Shown: one piece after another, positions 1 to 11,348 of the stretch | Numbering within the stretch: the stretch's first letter is position 1 | How the letters are laid out: every line of letters begins with the position of its first letter | NCBI RefSeq assembly: GCF_950295315.1 | Contig: NC_080166.1 | Coordinates: forward strand, 104,439,693-104,503,692 | Direction of reading: 5' to 3' | DNA length: 64,000 nt | From: Erinaceus europaeus | Taxonomy: Eukaryota > Chordata > Mammalia > Eulipotyphla > Erinaceidae | Notes under the pieces: model-generated | The model's input: only the letters and a program-made list of their open reading frames with translations | Database searches by the model: none | What the model was told of the DNA's origin: nothing | Position numbers and translations under genes: made by a program

Positions 1-560
1 TTTAAAAATTGTGAGGAGTGTTTATTTTAGTTCTCTTTTTTCCTAATTCTTCCATGTGTTCCAAAATAACATTGAAATATACATGACACTAGGTTAAAGA
101 ATATCATATTTTAGGTAACATCACAGCATAATTAAAGAATGTATGTGACATAGTTAAAATAAAGATATACACATGTGTTGTTTGACTCACATAATATATA
201 TATTTGCCTGTAATTATGAACATTTCATTGGGTATAGGATTCTGTTTACATATAGGTATATGTGTGTCATAACTACTAATTAAAATAAATTATACATGTA
301 AATATCCACATATAACTTAATATTATATATGCTTACTCACATATTATCTAGTTCCCAAAGAAAGTGTTAATTATAGTCACTGACACCCAGAATTATCAAT
401 GCAGAATTTGAAATAATATATGGATGAGCTTATAATCAAACCAAGGAAAAATCACAGGTGATAATATTTTCATAATTGTGCTCTTACCTGAGTTTAGAAA
501 ATCTCGGCTAGATGAATAGCACGGACAGAAAAGCCCTAGTATTATTATTTTTTTTTTGCA
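1..560. other. Unique AT-rich DNA, no feature seen
   Basis: There is no convincing reading frame, RNA gene or recognisable repeat here. Short AT runs are the only structure. Confidence 0.5.
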
Positions 561-675
561 AGTAACAACTGTCATTTTAAAGATAGATAATAATCAGTGA
601 ATAACAAAAAATTAAAATGCTTACAACTAACATCTCACTGAACAATAATTTTACTGATTAAACTTTATACAGATA
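561..675 (+). repeat. Diverged local direct duplication, copy 1
   Basis: This stretch matches 1386-1497 in the same orientation. Shared blocks include GTCATTTTAAAGAT, GATAATAATCAGTGA and ACTGATTAAACT, with scattered substitutions and small indels. It fits none of the SINE or L1 families in the window. It may be an old unnamed repeat or a local duplication. Confidence 0.6.
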
Positions 676-865
676 GGATCCGGGTGGTGGTTCACCCTGC
701 TGAGGCCACACAGTACCATGCACAAAGACCAGGGTTTTAATCCTACTCTCCTACTGCATCTATGAAATACAATAGAAAATAAAATCATAAAAGGAAAATA
801 TGGCTCCTGGGAGGGGTGGATTCTTACTGCTGGCACAAAGCCCCAGTGACATTTAAAATGAAAAG
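676..865 (+). mobile_element. SINE-b, degraded
   Basis: The head GGGTGGTGGTTCACC is followed by a B-box-like stretch and a tail module resembling TGGCTCCTGGGAGGGGTGGATTC...GGCACAAAGCCCCAGTGA. This is the order seen in better preserved SINE-b copies. Confidence 0.6.
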
Positions 866-869
866 CAAT

Positions 870-965
870 TCTATGCAGACATAGAAATATAGCTGATACA
901 CAGTGAGGATAAGGGGTTGAACTTGCATGCATGAGGTCCTGAGTTCAAATGCTGTTATTGCATAT
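870..965 (+). mobile_element. Possible old tRNA-derived SINE fragment
   Basis: The string GGTCCTGAGTTCAAATGCTG resembles a tRNA B box in the context seen in SINE-c heads. The rest is too decayed to align. Confidence 0.35.
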
Positions 966-974
966 ATCAAAAAT

Positions 975-3045
975 ACGCATCTATATTTCTATTAAATAAT
1001 TGATAAACGATTTGAAAAAGACAATATACATCATAATTCAACATTATGTATTGATGTACTTAAATATATTTTGATTTTTCTCTAAAATACATTTCATGAT
1101 CATCGCTATTCAGTTTATTTAGAAATGTAACTTGAACCAGAGTAGAGGATTTTAAGTTCCAGACACTCCAAAATATACTTTAAACGCTATAATTGCCCCC
1201 CCATTATACTATGGGGCATCTTTTTCATTACCAACCATTTTATAATTGATATAACTGAGATTTCAAAAGTAATTTAAAAAAATGTAAGCTATACAGACAT
1301 ACGTGTCAGAGTGTTCACAGAAACTATGTATTGCTTCAAACTCTGTAATTTATGCTGCATTCTCTAGAACTATGTATTTCTGAAGACTAGCAATTGTCAT
1401 TTTAAAGATGGATAATAATCAGTGAGTAACAAAAAAATAAAAATACAATCAACAACTGATTGAAGGACAATTTCACTGATTAAACTCTATTCAGAGAAGC
1501 ATATTTATAATTCTTCATTTTATATTGGAACCAAGAATAAAAAGAGATGACATCTTTCATGATGTGATTTGTGAAATTCAATGTGATTTTTTCCCCCTGT
1601 ATCGTTAAGCTTCTGAGTTAGGAATGGGAAATTGCTCCCTGAATCCTTTAAAAAAAAAATTGATACTTAAGGAATTTAAAAAACAGCACGTTTCCATTAT
1701 CACCCTCAGTTTACCTCCATTAGACTACTAATCAGCTAATTTAGTATTCTATTTTTAATACGTTAATCTGCTATAAACTCTCCATATCCTTGAAACATAG
1801 TCTAATTAATCAAAAATTGTGCCTGAAAAATGTTATAGAACTATCAAATACAGTCTAAGTGTCTGATAAATGTTTTTGATTCTTAGAGAATATTTCATTT
1901 ATGCTATTGTTCCTGCTGTAGAAAGGTGTAAAGGAAATATAATTAACCTGATGTGATTACTCTTTCATACAATTATTATCTAAATGTATCATTATGAGTT
2001 TTCTATTTTGTGTCCTGCTAATATTAAACACTGTTAATTCTAGTGTTTAGTAAACAAGGCAAGCAATTGAAAGATGGCATGTAAAGGTGGTCTTTTTTCT
2101 ACCTAGTTATATAAATCAACTTTACCTGAAAAATTATTTTTTGAACCAGAAACATTCACATATTTTACATCTCCTGTTTTGTACTTTAATTTACATGGTG
2201 TTTGTTTGATCACTTAGACTCTCTATCCCAGGTAAAATACTTAGGCATGCCTAGAACTGGAGGAAATTTTATATAGTTGACACAAGGAGACGTGTTTAGA
2301 TTCAAAGGTATTTGTTAAAGTGATAGAACAAATACAGTATTTCTATTTATTTAACTCTGGGGAAAGAAGAATGCTTTTTATTATTTTTTTAACAAACCCA
2401 CTTAGATTTTAAACAGAAAAATTTTGAAATATTCCATTACCTTATTAAATATTGTCTTCTTAGGAAGTATGAACCCTAAAGAAAGTAAAAGTGCTCACTG
2501 GACAGAAGATTTTTTTATTAATTTGCACATTTAGGAAAATTGGTTCAGGTAGGAGACAAAGTTGTGTCTGGGGAGAACTTACAGTAGGAGTTTATGAAGG
2601 AATTTGATGGGGAGAAAAATAGGGTTGCAGATACTTACAAAGAATTAGCATCAGTTGTAGGCTGTATTTTGTTTTTATTCGAATTGACATTGGTTGCTAG
2701 GTAAAGAGGAACTAATTATCTCTGCACAGTTTTGAAAGACCATGTAAAACTGAAAAATATTATTTTTACTAGCCAGTAAATAGACTTTAAATTAGAGCTT
2801 AAAATTATTTGTGCTTTGGACATTTCTTTTCTCAGTAAGTATTTAATAACAAGTAATGCTTATTATTCTAATTTACAGGACATATAAATGAATAAATGAA
2901 TAAACATATGAAATTAACTCAAGTGCAATATCAAAATAGTTGTAAGGGAAGAAAGCAAGTCTTACTTAGCACAGAAAAGACACAAATGAATCATATCTCA
3001 GTTTAGCAAAAACATTACCAAGTGTTAATTGCAAGTAGTAACTTT
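975..3045. other. Mostly unique AT-rich DNA
   Basis: No gene, RNA or young repeat is seen apart from the second copy of the diverged duplication at 1386-1497. Confidence 0.5.
1386..1497 (+). repeat. Diverged local direct duplication, copy 2
   Basis: Partner of 561-675, offset by about 825 bases. Similarity stops at both edges, so it is not part of a longer visible duplication. Confidence 0.6.
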
Positions 3046-3049
3046 TCTT

Positions 3050-3150
3050 TCTAGAGCATCACTTAGCTCTTGTTTATGGTGATGCCTGGGGCCTTGGTGC
3101 CTGAGGCATGAGAGACTTGTGCATAACCATTATGCTATCTCCTAGAAATA
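3050..3150 (-). mobile_element. SINE-c fragment
   Basis: Read on the minus strand, the order of AGAGCATCACTTAGCTC, TTTATGGTGATGCC and GCCTGAGGCATGAGAG matches the body and head of the oldest SINE class here. Confidence 0.45.
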
Positions 3151-3283
3151 CTAATTTAATGAAGGAATACTTAAAAAGTCTATGGCAGGAAAAAATAAGC
3201 AAGTCACATATCAGATGTTAAATTGAATCATAGACAGTCCTATAGAATTTTTTCAGATTAGGGTGATAAAAATGAGCAGTGAG

Positions 3284-3558
3284 GGGGTTGGGCAATAGCA
3301 CAGCTGTTTAAGACACGCGTGGCGCAAAGCCCAAGGACCAGAGTAAGGATCTGGGTTCGAGGCCCCTCCCCACCTGCAGGGGAGTCGCTTCACAGGCTGT
3401 AAAGCAGGTCTGCAGGTGTCTCTCTTTCTCTCCCCTTCTCTGTCTTCCCCTCCTCACCCAATTTCTCTCTGATCTATCCAACAGCAATAATAATAACTAC
3501 ACAACAATAAAACAACAAGGGCAAAAAAAGGGAAAATAAATAATAAAAATATTTTTAA
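3284..3558 (+). mobile_element. SINE-a, complete, with target-site duplication
   Basis: A complete tRNA-derived SINE. It has an A-box-like CAATAGCACAGCTG, a B-box GGGTTCGAGGCCC, the CTCCCCACCTGCAGG core, a pyrimidine-rich body and an ACAACAATAAAACAACAAGG tail ending in A-rich sequence. A 16-bp direct repeat, AAAAATGAGCAGTGAG, flanks it at 3268-3283 and 3559-3574, showing target-primed insertion by the L1 machinery. The RNA polymerase III promoter is internal. Confidence 0.92.
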
Positions 3559-3579
3559 AAAAATGAGCAGTGAGAGTGG

Positions 3580-5929
3580 TGTAGAAAAATCAATACATAA
3601 TATTTGCATTGATTTTTGGTATTTAATGTTTTTTAAATTTTATAAAATATATTATAGATATTTATTGAAAAAATGTTTCCTGATTCCATGATTCAATATT
3701 CTAAAGTTGAACACTCATCATTGCAAACCCTCATATCCATTATTGCCTACTCCTATTCCTACAAGGGATATAATTTCGGTTTGCTGCTTTTTTCTGTACT
3801 TACGTGTTTATTTTCTCCCATCATCAATGTTGTACTTCTCTTCTCTCCTGTACAGTTTCCCCAAATCTACTGCACTAAACTACAGTCCACTGAGAATAGC
3901 TGAATGAACTAGATAAAAGTGTAAATCTGTTTTATTGATTCTAAGTTTTAATGTTATTAATCTCTTATTCAAAGATAACATTATGTGTGATAGAGAAAAT
4001 ACTACATAAGCTTTATTGGTTGGCAGTGTGTGTATGTGAACACATGTGTAACTGTGAGAGTGAATTTAAGTGAGTGCATGCATCTGTGAGTGTTTATATG
4101 CTCACATATGGAGTGCCTGCAGGAATATATGTATGTGGATATACCCATGAGTGTACGTGTTTGTGAGTTGTTTGCACATTTGGAAGTGCCTGCTTGGAAC
4201 ACCACAGATTGGCCAAACAGAGTTGTAGAGTTGGTACTTCATAGTACAGGGAACTTTTTTAAAGAATGGACCATGAGACTTATGTTTTAGCATGTATTCA
4301 AATTAGCTAATGGAAACTTGTGAAGGATACATTGAAAACTGAGTAGGTGGACACATGAGGTGATACAAGTGCTCATATCTGACAGATTCTTTCATCGTTC
4401 ATGGTTGGCCTTCTTTATTGCTTTTCAATCTCAAGGCACCAGACTACTCATGAAAAGAAGTCTGAGCAGCTCTTGCCATCCTTGGTCTCTTTTAGTTCCT
4501 TCTTTCTTTTGGACCTTCTGGTTTTAATTTGCTGCTTATTCTCATGTTTTCTTTGAAACTACAACAACACATGGTTTTCTATACACTGACTTTCATACTT
4601 CCTCCTTTTCTCTAAAATCAAGGCAAGTGTCCTAGATCCGTTGGTTAGTAGCAATTCAATAAATGCTACCCTAAAACATATGAAGTCAGGTGGGAAGATG
4701 TTTTATTCATGAATCCCTAATTCATGTTTCATTCATGAATCCCTAATTCTGGCTACAATTTACTCAGATTTTACTTTTGCAGTGTAGCTAGAATTTTTAC
4801 AATAGTAACAAACAAATGGATATTTAACCTACAATTCAAATTAATTTCAGAGAAATAAATCTGAATGTTAAGGACTATGGTAATGTTAGCAGTCGATGAA
4901 TGCTTAGGTAAAACAAAAAAGCATACTCTGTGATAATACAACTTTGCATAACTATAAAGGGAATTTAATTTTTAAGAACAATTGAGATACTCCAAGGTTT
5001 TAATTTTTTTCACTATATATATATATGTGTGTATATATATATATAGTTTTTAAATGGGACACATACTTTACATTTAATGCATATTAAGACATTTTGTGAT
5101 ATAGAGTAAAATCTCCATGTTTTCATACATTCAAGCCAGCTCTTGCATTGTCTAAGTTGACTAAAGTACCATCTATCTGTGCGAAATGTGTGTACATTCT
5201 TTCTAAGTCACTTATCTGCCAACAGTCATATCTCTGTCTAAACAGTAATGTGGTGAAGTACTTGAGAAGGAAAGACCATTTGGCTTCAGTAATCAGTAGA
5301 ACATGATTCAGCATAAAATATAGGCCAGCAGATAATAATTAAGACTTGACTGTAACATTTGCTTTTCCTTTTTTTTTTTTTTCTTCCAGTAACAGCTTTT
5401 GACTGTCTGCATGTGCTACTTTTCTCTGTCACTCTTGACAGTTTTGGTCCTAAGTGCTAATTTGCATATATTCTTCACATAATTGTAAAGCTTCACATTT
5501 TCTCTATCATAATCCTGATCCATATTTTGTATTTTTTTCTCATTGTGTAGATAATTATGTCTCTTCATGAATACTTTAATTTAATAAAGTTAAGCTGACT
5601 TCTAATTTAATTCAAGATGAATTGTGTATGACCTGTCGTATGATTTCTTTCACACATACTCACTCCTTTTCATAAAATTATGACCAAAGAAATAGTAGAA
5701 ATGTAAGGACCTTCTAGAAATCGTTTATATTGTTATGGATAAAAATGTAAGAATTAATTATTCCCATTATGCATTCATAATAAAGTCACTGTGTTATGAA
5801 CTAAAAAGAACAAATTCCTATAGTTAATATCCAACAGCAAAGTAATCACTTGCCATTGCTATTATCATCTGCTTGAATTTATATTGAATATCAATTTTCC
5901 AATTTATTTTATAAATACCCATTGATTGG

Positions 5930-5969
<40 letters not shown>

Positions 5970-6074
5970 CATATTAGTTTTGTATTCTGAATACAAAGAA
6001 TGAAGATGGAATATGATTTTGTGATGTAATGAAAATGCACTACAACAAAAGTAAAAATAATTGGTACCTTTTGT
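3580..6074. other. Unique AT-rich DNA with short simple repeats
   Basis: No gene is seen. The stretch holds a TG-rich patch near 4020-4170, an imperfect tandem copy of TTCATGAATCCCTAATTC near 4706-4750, AT/TG dinucleotides near 5018-5045 and an AT run near 5934-5962. Confidence 0.5.
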
Positions 6075-6115
6075 AAAAGTGCTTGACTATGGACAATTTG
6101 CTATAATTACTTGTT
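6075..6115 (+). repeat. 5' target-site duplication of L1-1
   Basis: This 41-base sequence recurs at 20212-20252 with one mismatch (GGAC versus GCAC in the middle). It begins AAAAGTGCTTGACTATG. L1-1 starts directly after it. Confidence 0.85.
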
Positions 6116-6551
6116 CTTCTTAATTACACTTCTAATTACACTTCTTCCTTCTTCTTTGCCTTTCTGAATTTGTGAATTACTTTGGGGAAGAAATCTGACC
6201 CAGAATGGACTCTCTATGTGTGTATCTCTTCTCTAGTTCCCTTTACACTCTTGTTACCCCTAGAATATACACTGGATAGTAGATTTGCATAACTGTCTAT
6301 TCTTGCTATCCTCTCTTTCTTCACTGGGATTTGGTTACTATTTTTTCACGGACTGGAGAAATTTTTTGGCTAACTGGTAACGATTAAACTCCTTCAATAC
6401 TTACTTCAGTTGCTACTGTAATTCCGGAGGTTGGTGAGTGCAATTGTCATAAAGGTATTTAGTACAGTGTTACTTGTGCTCAAAACACAACAACTGAGGA
6501 ACAACAGAGCATTAAAAAAAAAAAGAGAGAGAAACACATAAATAAAAAAAA

Positions 6552-7466
6552 ATGGGTAGATTAAAAACAAATAAAACTGCTACCCCAATGAATGAAGACA
6601 AGAGCCCAGAAGAAACCACAAATCAGTCAGAAGTAACCATAGATAAGAAAAGTATGCAAGCAATAATAAACTTATTAATCACAGAAATGAAAACAACATT
6701 GGAGGAAAGGAACGGCAGTATTAGGGAAACAACAGTTGAGACCCCCAAGGAAAATACTGATTATCTTGAGACAATTAGAGAACTGAAAGCTGAAATAGCT
6801 GTAATGAAGAAAGAAGCTGAGGCAAGGGAAAGCAGACTAACAGAAGCAGAAAACAGAATTAGTCAGACAGAGGATGAGTTAGAGAAAACTAAGAAAGAGG
6901 TGAAAGAGCTTAAAAAGAGATTGAGAGACACTGAAAACAACAACAGAGACATATGGGATGATCTCAAAAGAAGTAATTTTCGTATAATTGGCCTGCCAGA
7001 GGAAGAAAGAGAGGAAGGGGAAGCAAACATTCTAGAGGAAATAATACAAGAAAATTTCCCAGACCTGAATAACAGAAAGGATATCAAGGTGCAAGAGGCC
7101 CAGAGAGTACCAAACAGAATCAACCCAGACCTGAAAACACCAAGACACATCATAGTCACAATGAGAAGAAGTAAGGATAAAGAAAGGATCCTAAAGGCTG
7201 CAAGAGAGAAACAAAAAGTCACATACAGGGGAAAACCCATAAGACTTTCTGCAGATTTCTCCACTCAAACTCTAAAAGCCAGAAGGGAGTGGCAAGATAT
7301 CTATCGAGCCCTGAATGAAAAAGGGTTTCAACCAAGGATAATATATCCTGCTAGACTTTCATTCAAGCTAGATGGAGGGATCAAAACCTTCTTAGACAAA
7401 CAACAGTTAAAGGAGGCAACTATCACCAAGCCGGCCCTGAAAGAGGTACTAAAAGACCTCTTATAA
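6552..7466 (+). CDS. LINE-1 ORF1 protein, intact (L1-1)
   Basis: This 304-residue frame encodes L1 ORF1p, the trimeric nucleic-acid-binding chaperone that coats L1 RNA in cytoplasmic particles. A predicted coiled coil spans about residues 50-130, with heptad-like charged and hydrophobic spacing. An RRM-like domain follows from about 140 and contains NFRIIGLPEEE. The C-terminal domain holds GKPIRLSADFST (about 227-238) and YPARLSF (about 265-271). The ATG lies in an A-rich context after the 5'UTR. The stop is 60 bases before the ORF2 ATG, the usual bicistronic L1 layout. Length is near the 338 residues of human ORF1p. No break is visible, but the element lacks its promoter region, so expression would depend on flanking DNA. 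Confidence 0.93.
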   Translation: MGRLKTNKTATPMNEDKSPEETTNQSEVTIDKKSMQAIINLLITEMKTTLEERNGSIRETTVETPKENTDYLETIRELKAEIAVMKKEAEARESRLTEAENRISQTEDELEKTKKEVKELKKRLRDTENNNRDIWDDLKRSNFRIIGLPEEEREEGEANILEEIIQENFPDLNNRKDIKVQEAQRVPNRINPDLKTPRHIIVTMRRSKDKERILKAAREKQKVTYRGKPIRLSADFSTQTLKARREWQDIYRALNEKGFQPRIIYPARLSFKLDGGIKTFLDKQQLKEATITKPALKEVLKDLL

Positions 7467-7526
7467 ACAAGAACATCACTATAATACTTGTAATATATCA
7501 GAGTAAACAAATTGTTTTTTAGAACA

Positions 7527-10500
7527 ATGGCACTACAATACATTAAATCCATAATATCAATAAATGTCAATGGCTAAAACTCACCCATCAAAAGGCACAG
7601 GGTGGGGGGATGGATCAGAAAACATAACCCAACCATATGCTGCTTGCAAGAATCCCATCTGTCACAACAAGATAAACACAGACTTAAAGTGAAAGGATGG
7701 AAAACTATCATACAGGCTAACGGTCCACAAAAAAGGGCAGGAACAGCCATTTTCATCTCAGACACGATAGATTTTAAATTAAATAAAGTAATAAAAGATA
7801 GGCAAGGACATTACATAATGATTAGAGGATCAATCAGCCAAGAAGACTTAACAATTATTAACATCTATGCACTCAACGAGGGACCATCTAAATACATTAA
7901 ACACCTATTGAAAGAATTTCAAAAATACATCAATAGTAATACAATAATAGTGGGAGACTTCAATACCCCACTCTCACACTTAGACAGATCAACAAAGCAG
8001 AGAACCAATAAAGATACAAGAGAATTGAATGAAGAGATTGACAGACTAGACCTCTTGGACATTTTCAGACTCCTCCACCCCAAAAAACTGGAATACACCT
8101 TCTTTTCAAATCCACACAACACATACGCAAGGATAGACCACTTGTTAGGCCACAAAGACAGAATCAATAAATTCAAGAGCATTGAAATCATCCCAAGTAT
8201 CTTCTCAGACCACAGTGGAGTAAAACTAACATTTAACAACAAACGGAAAATTATTAAAAGACATAGAATTTGGAAACTAAACAACATGCTCCTTAAGAAC
8301 CACTGGGTCAGAGACTCACTCAAACAGGAAATTCAAATGTTCCTGGAAACTAATGAAAATGAAGACACAACCTATCAAAATATTTGGAACACAGCTAAAG
8401 CAGTACTGAGAGGGAAACTTATAGCCATACAATCACATATTAAACACCAAGAAGAAGCCCAAATGAACGACCTTACTACACACCTCAAGGACTTAGAGGA
8501 AGAGGAACAAAGGAATCCTAAAGCAACCAGAAGGACAGAAATCACTAAAGTTAAGCAGAAATAAACAACATCGAAAATAAAAGAACCATACAAAAGATCA
8601 ATGAAGCCAAATGTTGGTTCTTTGAAAGATTAAACAAAATTGACAAACCCCAAGCCAGACTCACCAAACAAAAAAGAGAGAAGACTCAAATTAATAGAAT
8701 TGTAAACGATGCAGGAGATATCACAACTGACACCACAGAAATCCAGAGAATTCTGCGAAACTTCTATAAAAAACTATATGCCACCAAGCTAGAGAATCTG
8801 GAAGATATGGAACAATTCCTAGAAACCTATGCACTTCCAAAACTGAACCAAGAAGAACTACAAAATCTAAATGCACCAATCACAGACAAAGAAATGGAAA
8901 CCGTTATTAAGAATCTCCCCAAAAACAAAAGTCCTGGACCAGATGGCTTCACAAATGAATTCTACAAAACTTTCAGGAAACAGTTAATACCCATACTTCT
9001 TAAGCTATTCCATAAGATTGAAGAAACAGGAATACTCCCTTCCACCTTCTATGATACCAACATCACCCTGATACCAAAAGCTGATAGGGACAGAACAAAA
9101 AACGAAAACTACAGACCAATATCTCTGATGAACATAGATGCCAAAATATTAAACAAGATCTTGGCCAACTGGATACAGCAACACATCAAAAAGATTGTTC
9201 ATCATGACCAAGTGGGATTCATCCCAGGAATGCAAGGCTGGTTCAACATCCGTAAATCAATCAATGTCATTCATCACATCAATAAAAGCAAAGCCAAAAA
9301 CCACATGATTATCTCAATAGATGCAGAGAAAGCCTTTGACAAAATCCAACATCCATTCATGCTCAAAACTCTACAAAAAATGGGAATAGATGGGAAATTC
9401 CTCAAGATAGTGGAGTCTATATATAGCAAACCTACAGCCAACATCATACTCAATGGAGAGAAGCTGAAAGCATTCCCCCTCAGATCGGGGACTAGACAGG
9501 GCTGTCCACTGTCACCGTTACTCTTCAACATAGTATTGGAAGTTCTGGCCATAGCAATCAGGCAAGAGAAAGAAATCAAAGGGATACAGATTGGAAGGGA
9601 AGAAGTCAAGCTCTCACTATTTGCAGATGATATGATAGTATACATAGAAAGACCTAAAGAATCCAGTAGAAAATTACTGGAAGATGTAGGCAATATAGCA
9701 AGGTATCAGGCTACAAAATCAATGTACAAAAATCAGTGGCATTTCTTTATGCAAACACTAAATCTGAAGAAGAAGACATCCAGAAATCACTCCCATTTAC
9801 TGTTTCAGCAAAATCAATCAAATACCTAGGAATAAAGTTGACCAAAGAAGTGAAAGACTTATATACTGAAAACTATGAGTGCTACTCAAGGAGATAGAAA
9901 CTGATACTAAGAAATGGAAAGATATCCCATGCTCATGGATTGGAAGAATAAATATCATCAAAATGAATATTCTCCCCAGAGCCATATACAAATTTAATGC
10001 AATACCCATCAATGTTCCACCAAGCTTCTTTAAGAGAATAGAACAAACACTACAATCATTTATCTGGAACCTGAAAACACCTAGAATTGCCAAAAACATC
10101 TTAAGGAAAAGAAACAGAAATGGAGGCATCACACTCCCAGACCTTAAACTATATTATAAAGCCATCATCGTCAAAACAGCATGGTACTGGAACAAAAATA
10201 GGCATACAGACCAGTGGAACAGAATTGAAAGCCCAGAAGTAAATCCCAACACCTATGGGCATCTAATCTTTGATAAGGGGGCCCAAATTATTAAATGGAA
10301 AAAGGAGGCTCTCTTCAATAAATGGTGCTGGGAAAACTGGGTTGAAACATGCAGAAGAATGAAAGTGAACCACTTTATCTCACCAGAAACAAAAATCAAC
10401 TCCAAATGGATCAAAGACCTAGATGTCAGACCAGAAACAATCAAATACTTAGAGGAAAACATTGGTAAAACACTTTCTCACATACACCTCAAGGACATCT

Positions 10501-11348
10501 TTGATGAATCAAACCCAATTGCAAGGAAGACCAAAGCAGAAACAAGCCAATGGGACTACATCAAATTGAAAAGCTTCTGCACATCCAAAGAAACTATTAA
10601 ACAAACAGAGAGACCCCTCACTGAATGGGAGAAGATCTTCACATGCCAGACATCAGACAAGAAACTAATCACCAAAATATATAAAGAGCTCAGCAAACTT
10701 AGCCGCAAAAAAGCAAATGACCCCATCCAAAAATGGGCAGAGGAAATGAACAAAACATTCACCACAGAGGAGATCCAAAAGGCTAACAAACATATGAAAA
10801 ACTGCTCTAGGTCACTGATTATCAGAGAAATGCAAATCAAGACAACACTAAGATACCACGTCACTCCTGTAAGAATGGCATACATCAAAAAGGACAGCAG
10901 CAACAAATGCTGGAGAGGAAGTGGGGACAGAGGAACCCTTTTACATTGCTGGTGGGAATGTAAATTGGTACAGCCTCTGTGGAGAGCAGTCTGGAAAACT
11001 CTCAGAAGGCTAGACATGGACCTTCCATATGACCCAATAATTCCTCTCCTGGGGTTATACCCCAAGGACTCCATAACACCCAACCAAAAAGAGGTGTGTA
11101 CTCCTATGTTCATAGCAGCACAATTCATAATAGCTAAAACCTGGAAGCAACCCAGGTGCCCAACACCAGATGAGTGGCTGAGAAAGCTGTGGTATATATA
11201 CAAAATGGAATACTATGCAGCTATCAAGAACAATGAACCCACCTTCTCTGACCCATCTTGGACAGAGCTAGAAGGAATTATGTTAAGTGAACTAAGTCAG
11301 AAAGATAAAGATGAGTATGGGATGATCCCACTCATCAACAGAAGCTGA
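7527..11348 (+). pseudogene. LINE-1 ORF2, disrupted (L1-1)
   Basis: An endonuclease/reverse-transcriptase ORF2 relic. Compared with the open copy in L1-2, I see one nonsense codon (TAA at 7575-7577, where L1-2 has TTA) and three single-base deletions: near 8553, near 9684 (just after the FADD-containing RT core) and near 9878. Open blocks therefore sit in different frames at 7602-8564, 8807 to about 9684 and 9879-11348. The last block keeps the C-terminal cysteine-rich segment, but its GCGD cysteine has become GSGD. The relic cannot make a full ORF2p, although the decay is light. Confidence 0.92.

Noticed and set aside
4002..4293. TG-rich 4020-4170 region with several overlapping short frames.
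   Set aside because: It is a degenerate TG/CA repeat. The frames overlap on both strands and have no homology I recognise.
6863..7264. Minus-strand open frames opposite L1 ORF1 and ORF2 (for example 6863-7264, 9274-9693, 10556-11203).
   Set aside because: They are antisense shadows of biased L1 codon use, with no domains or independent support.
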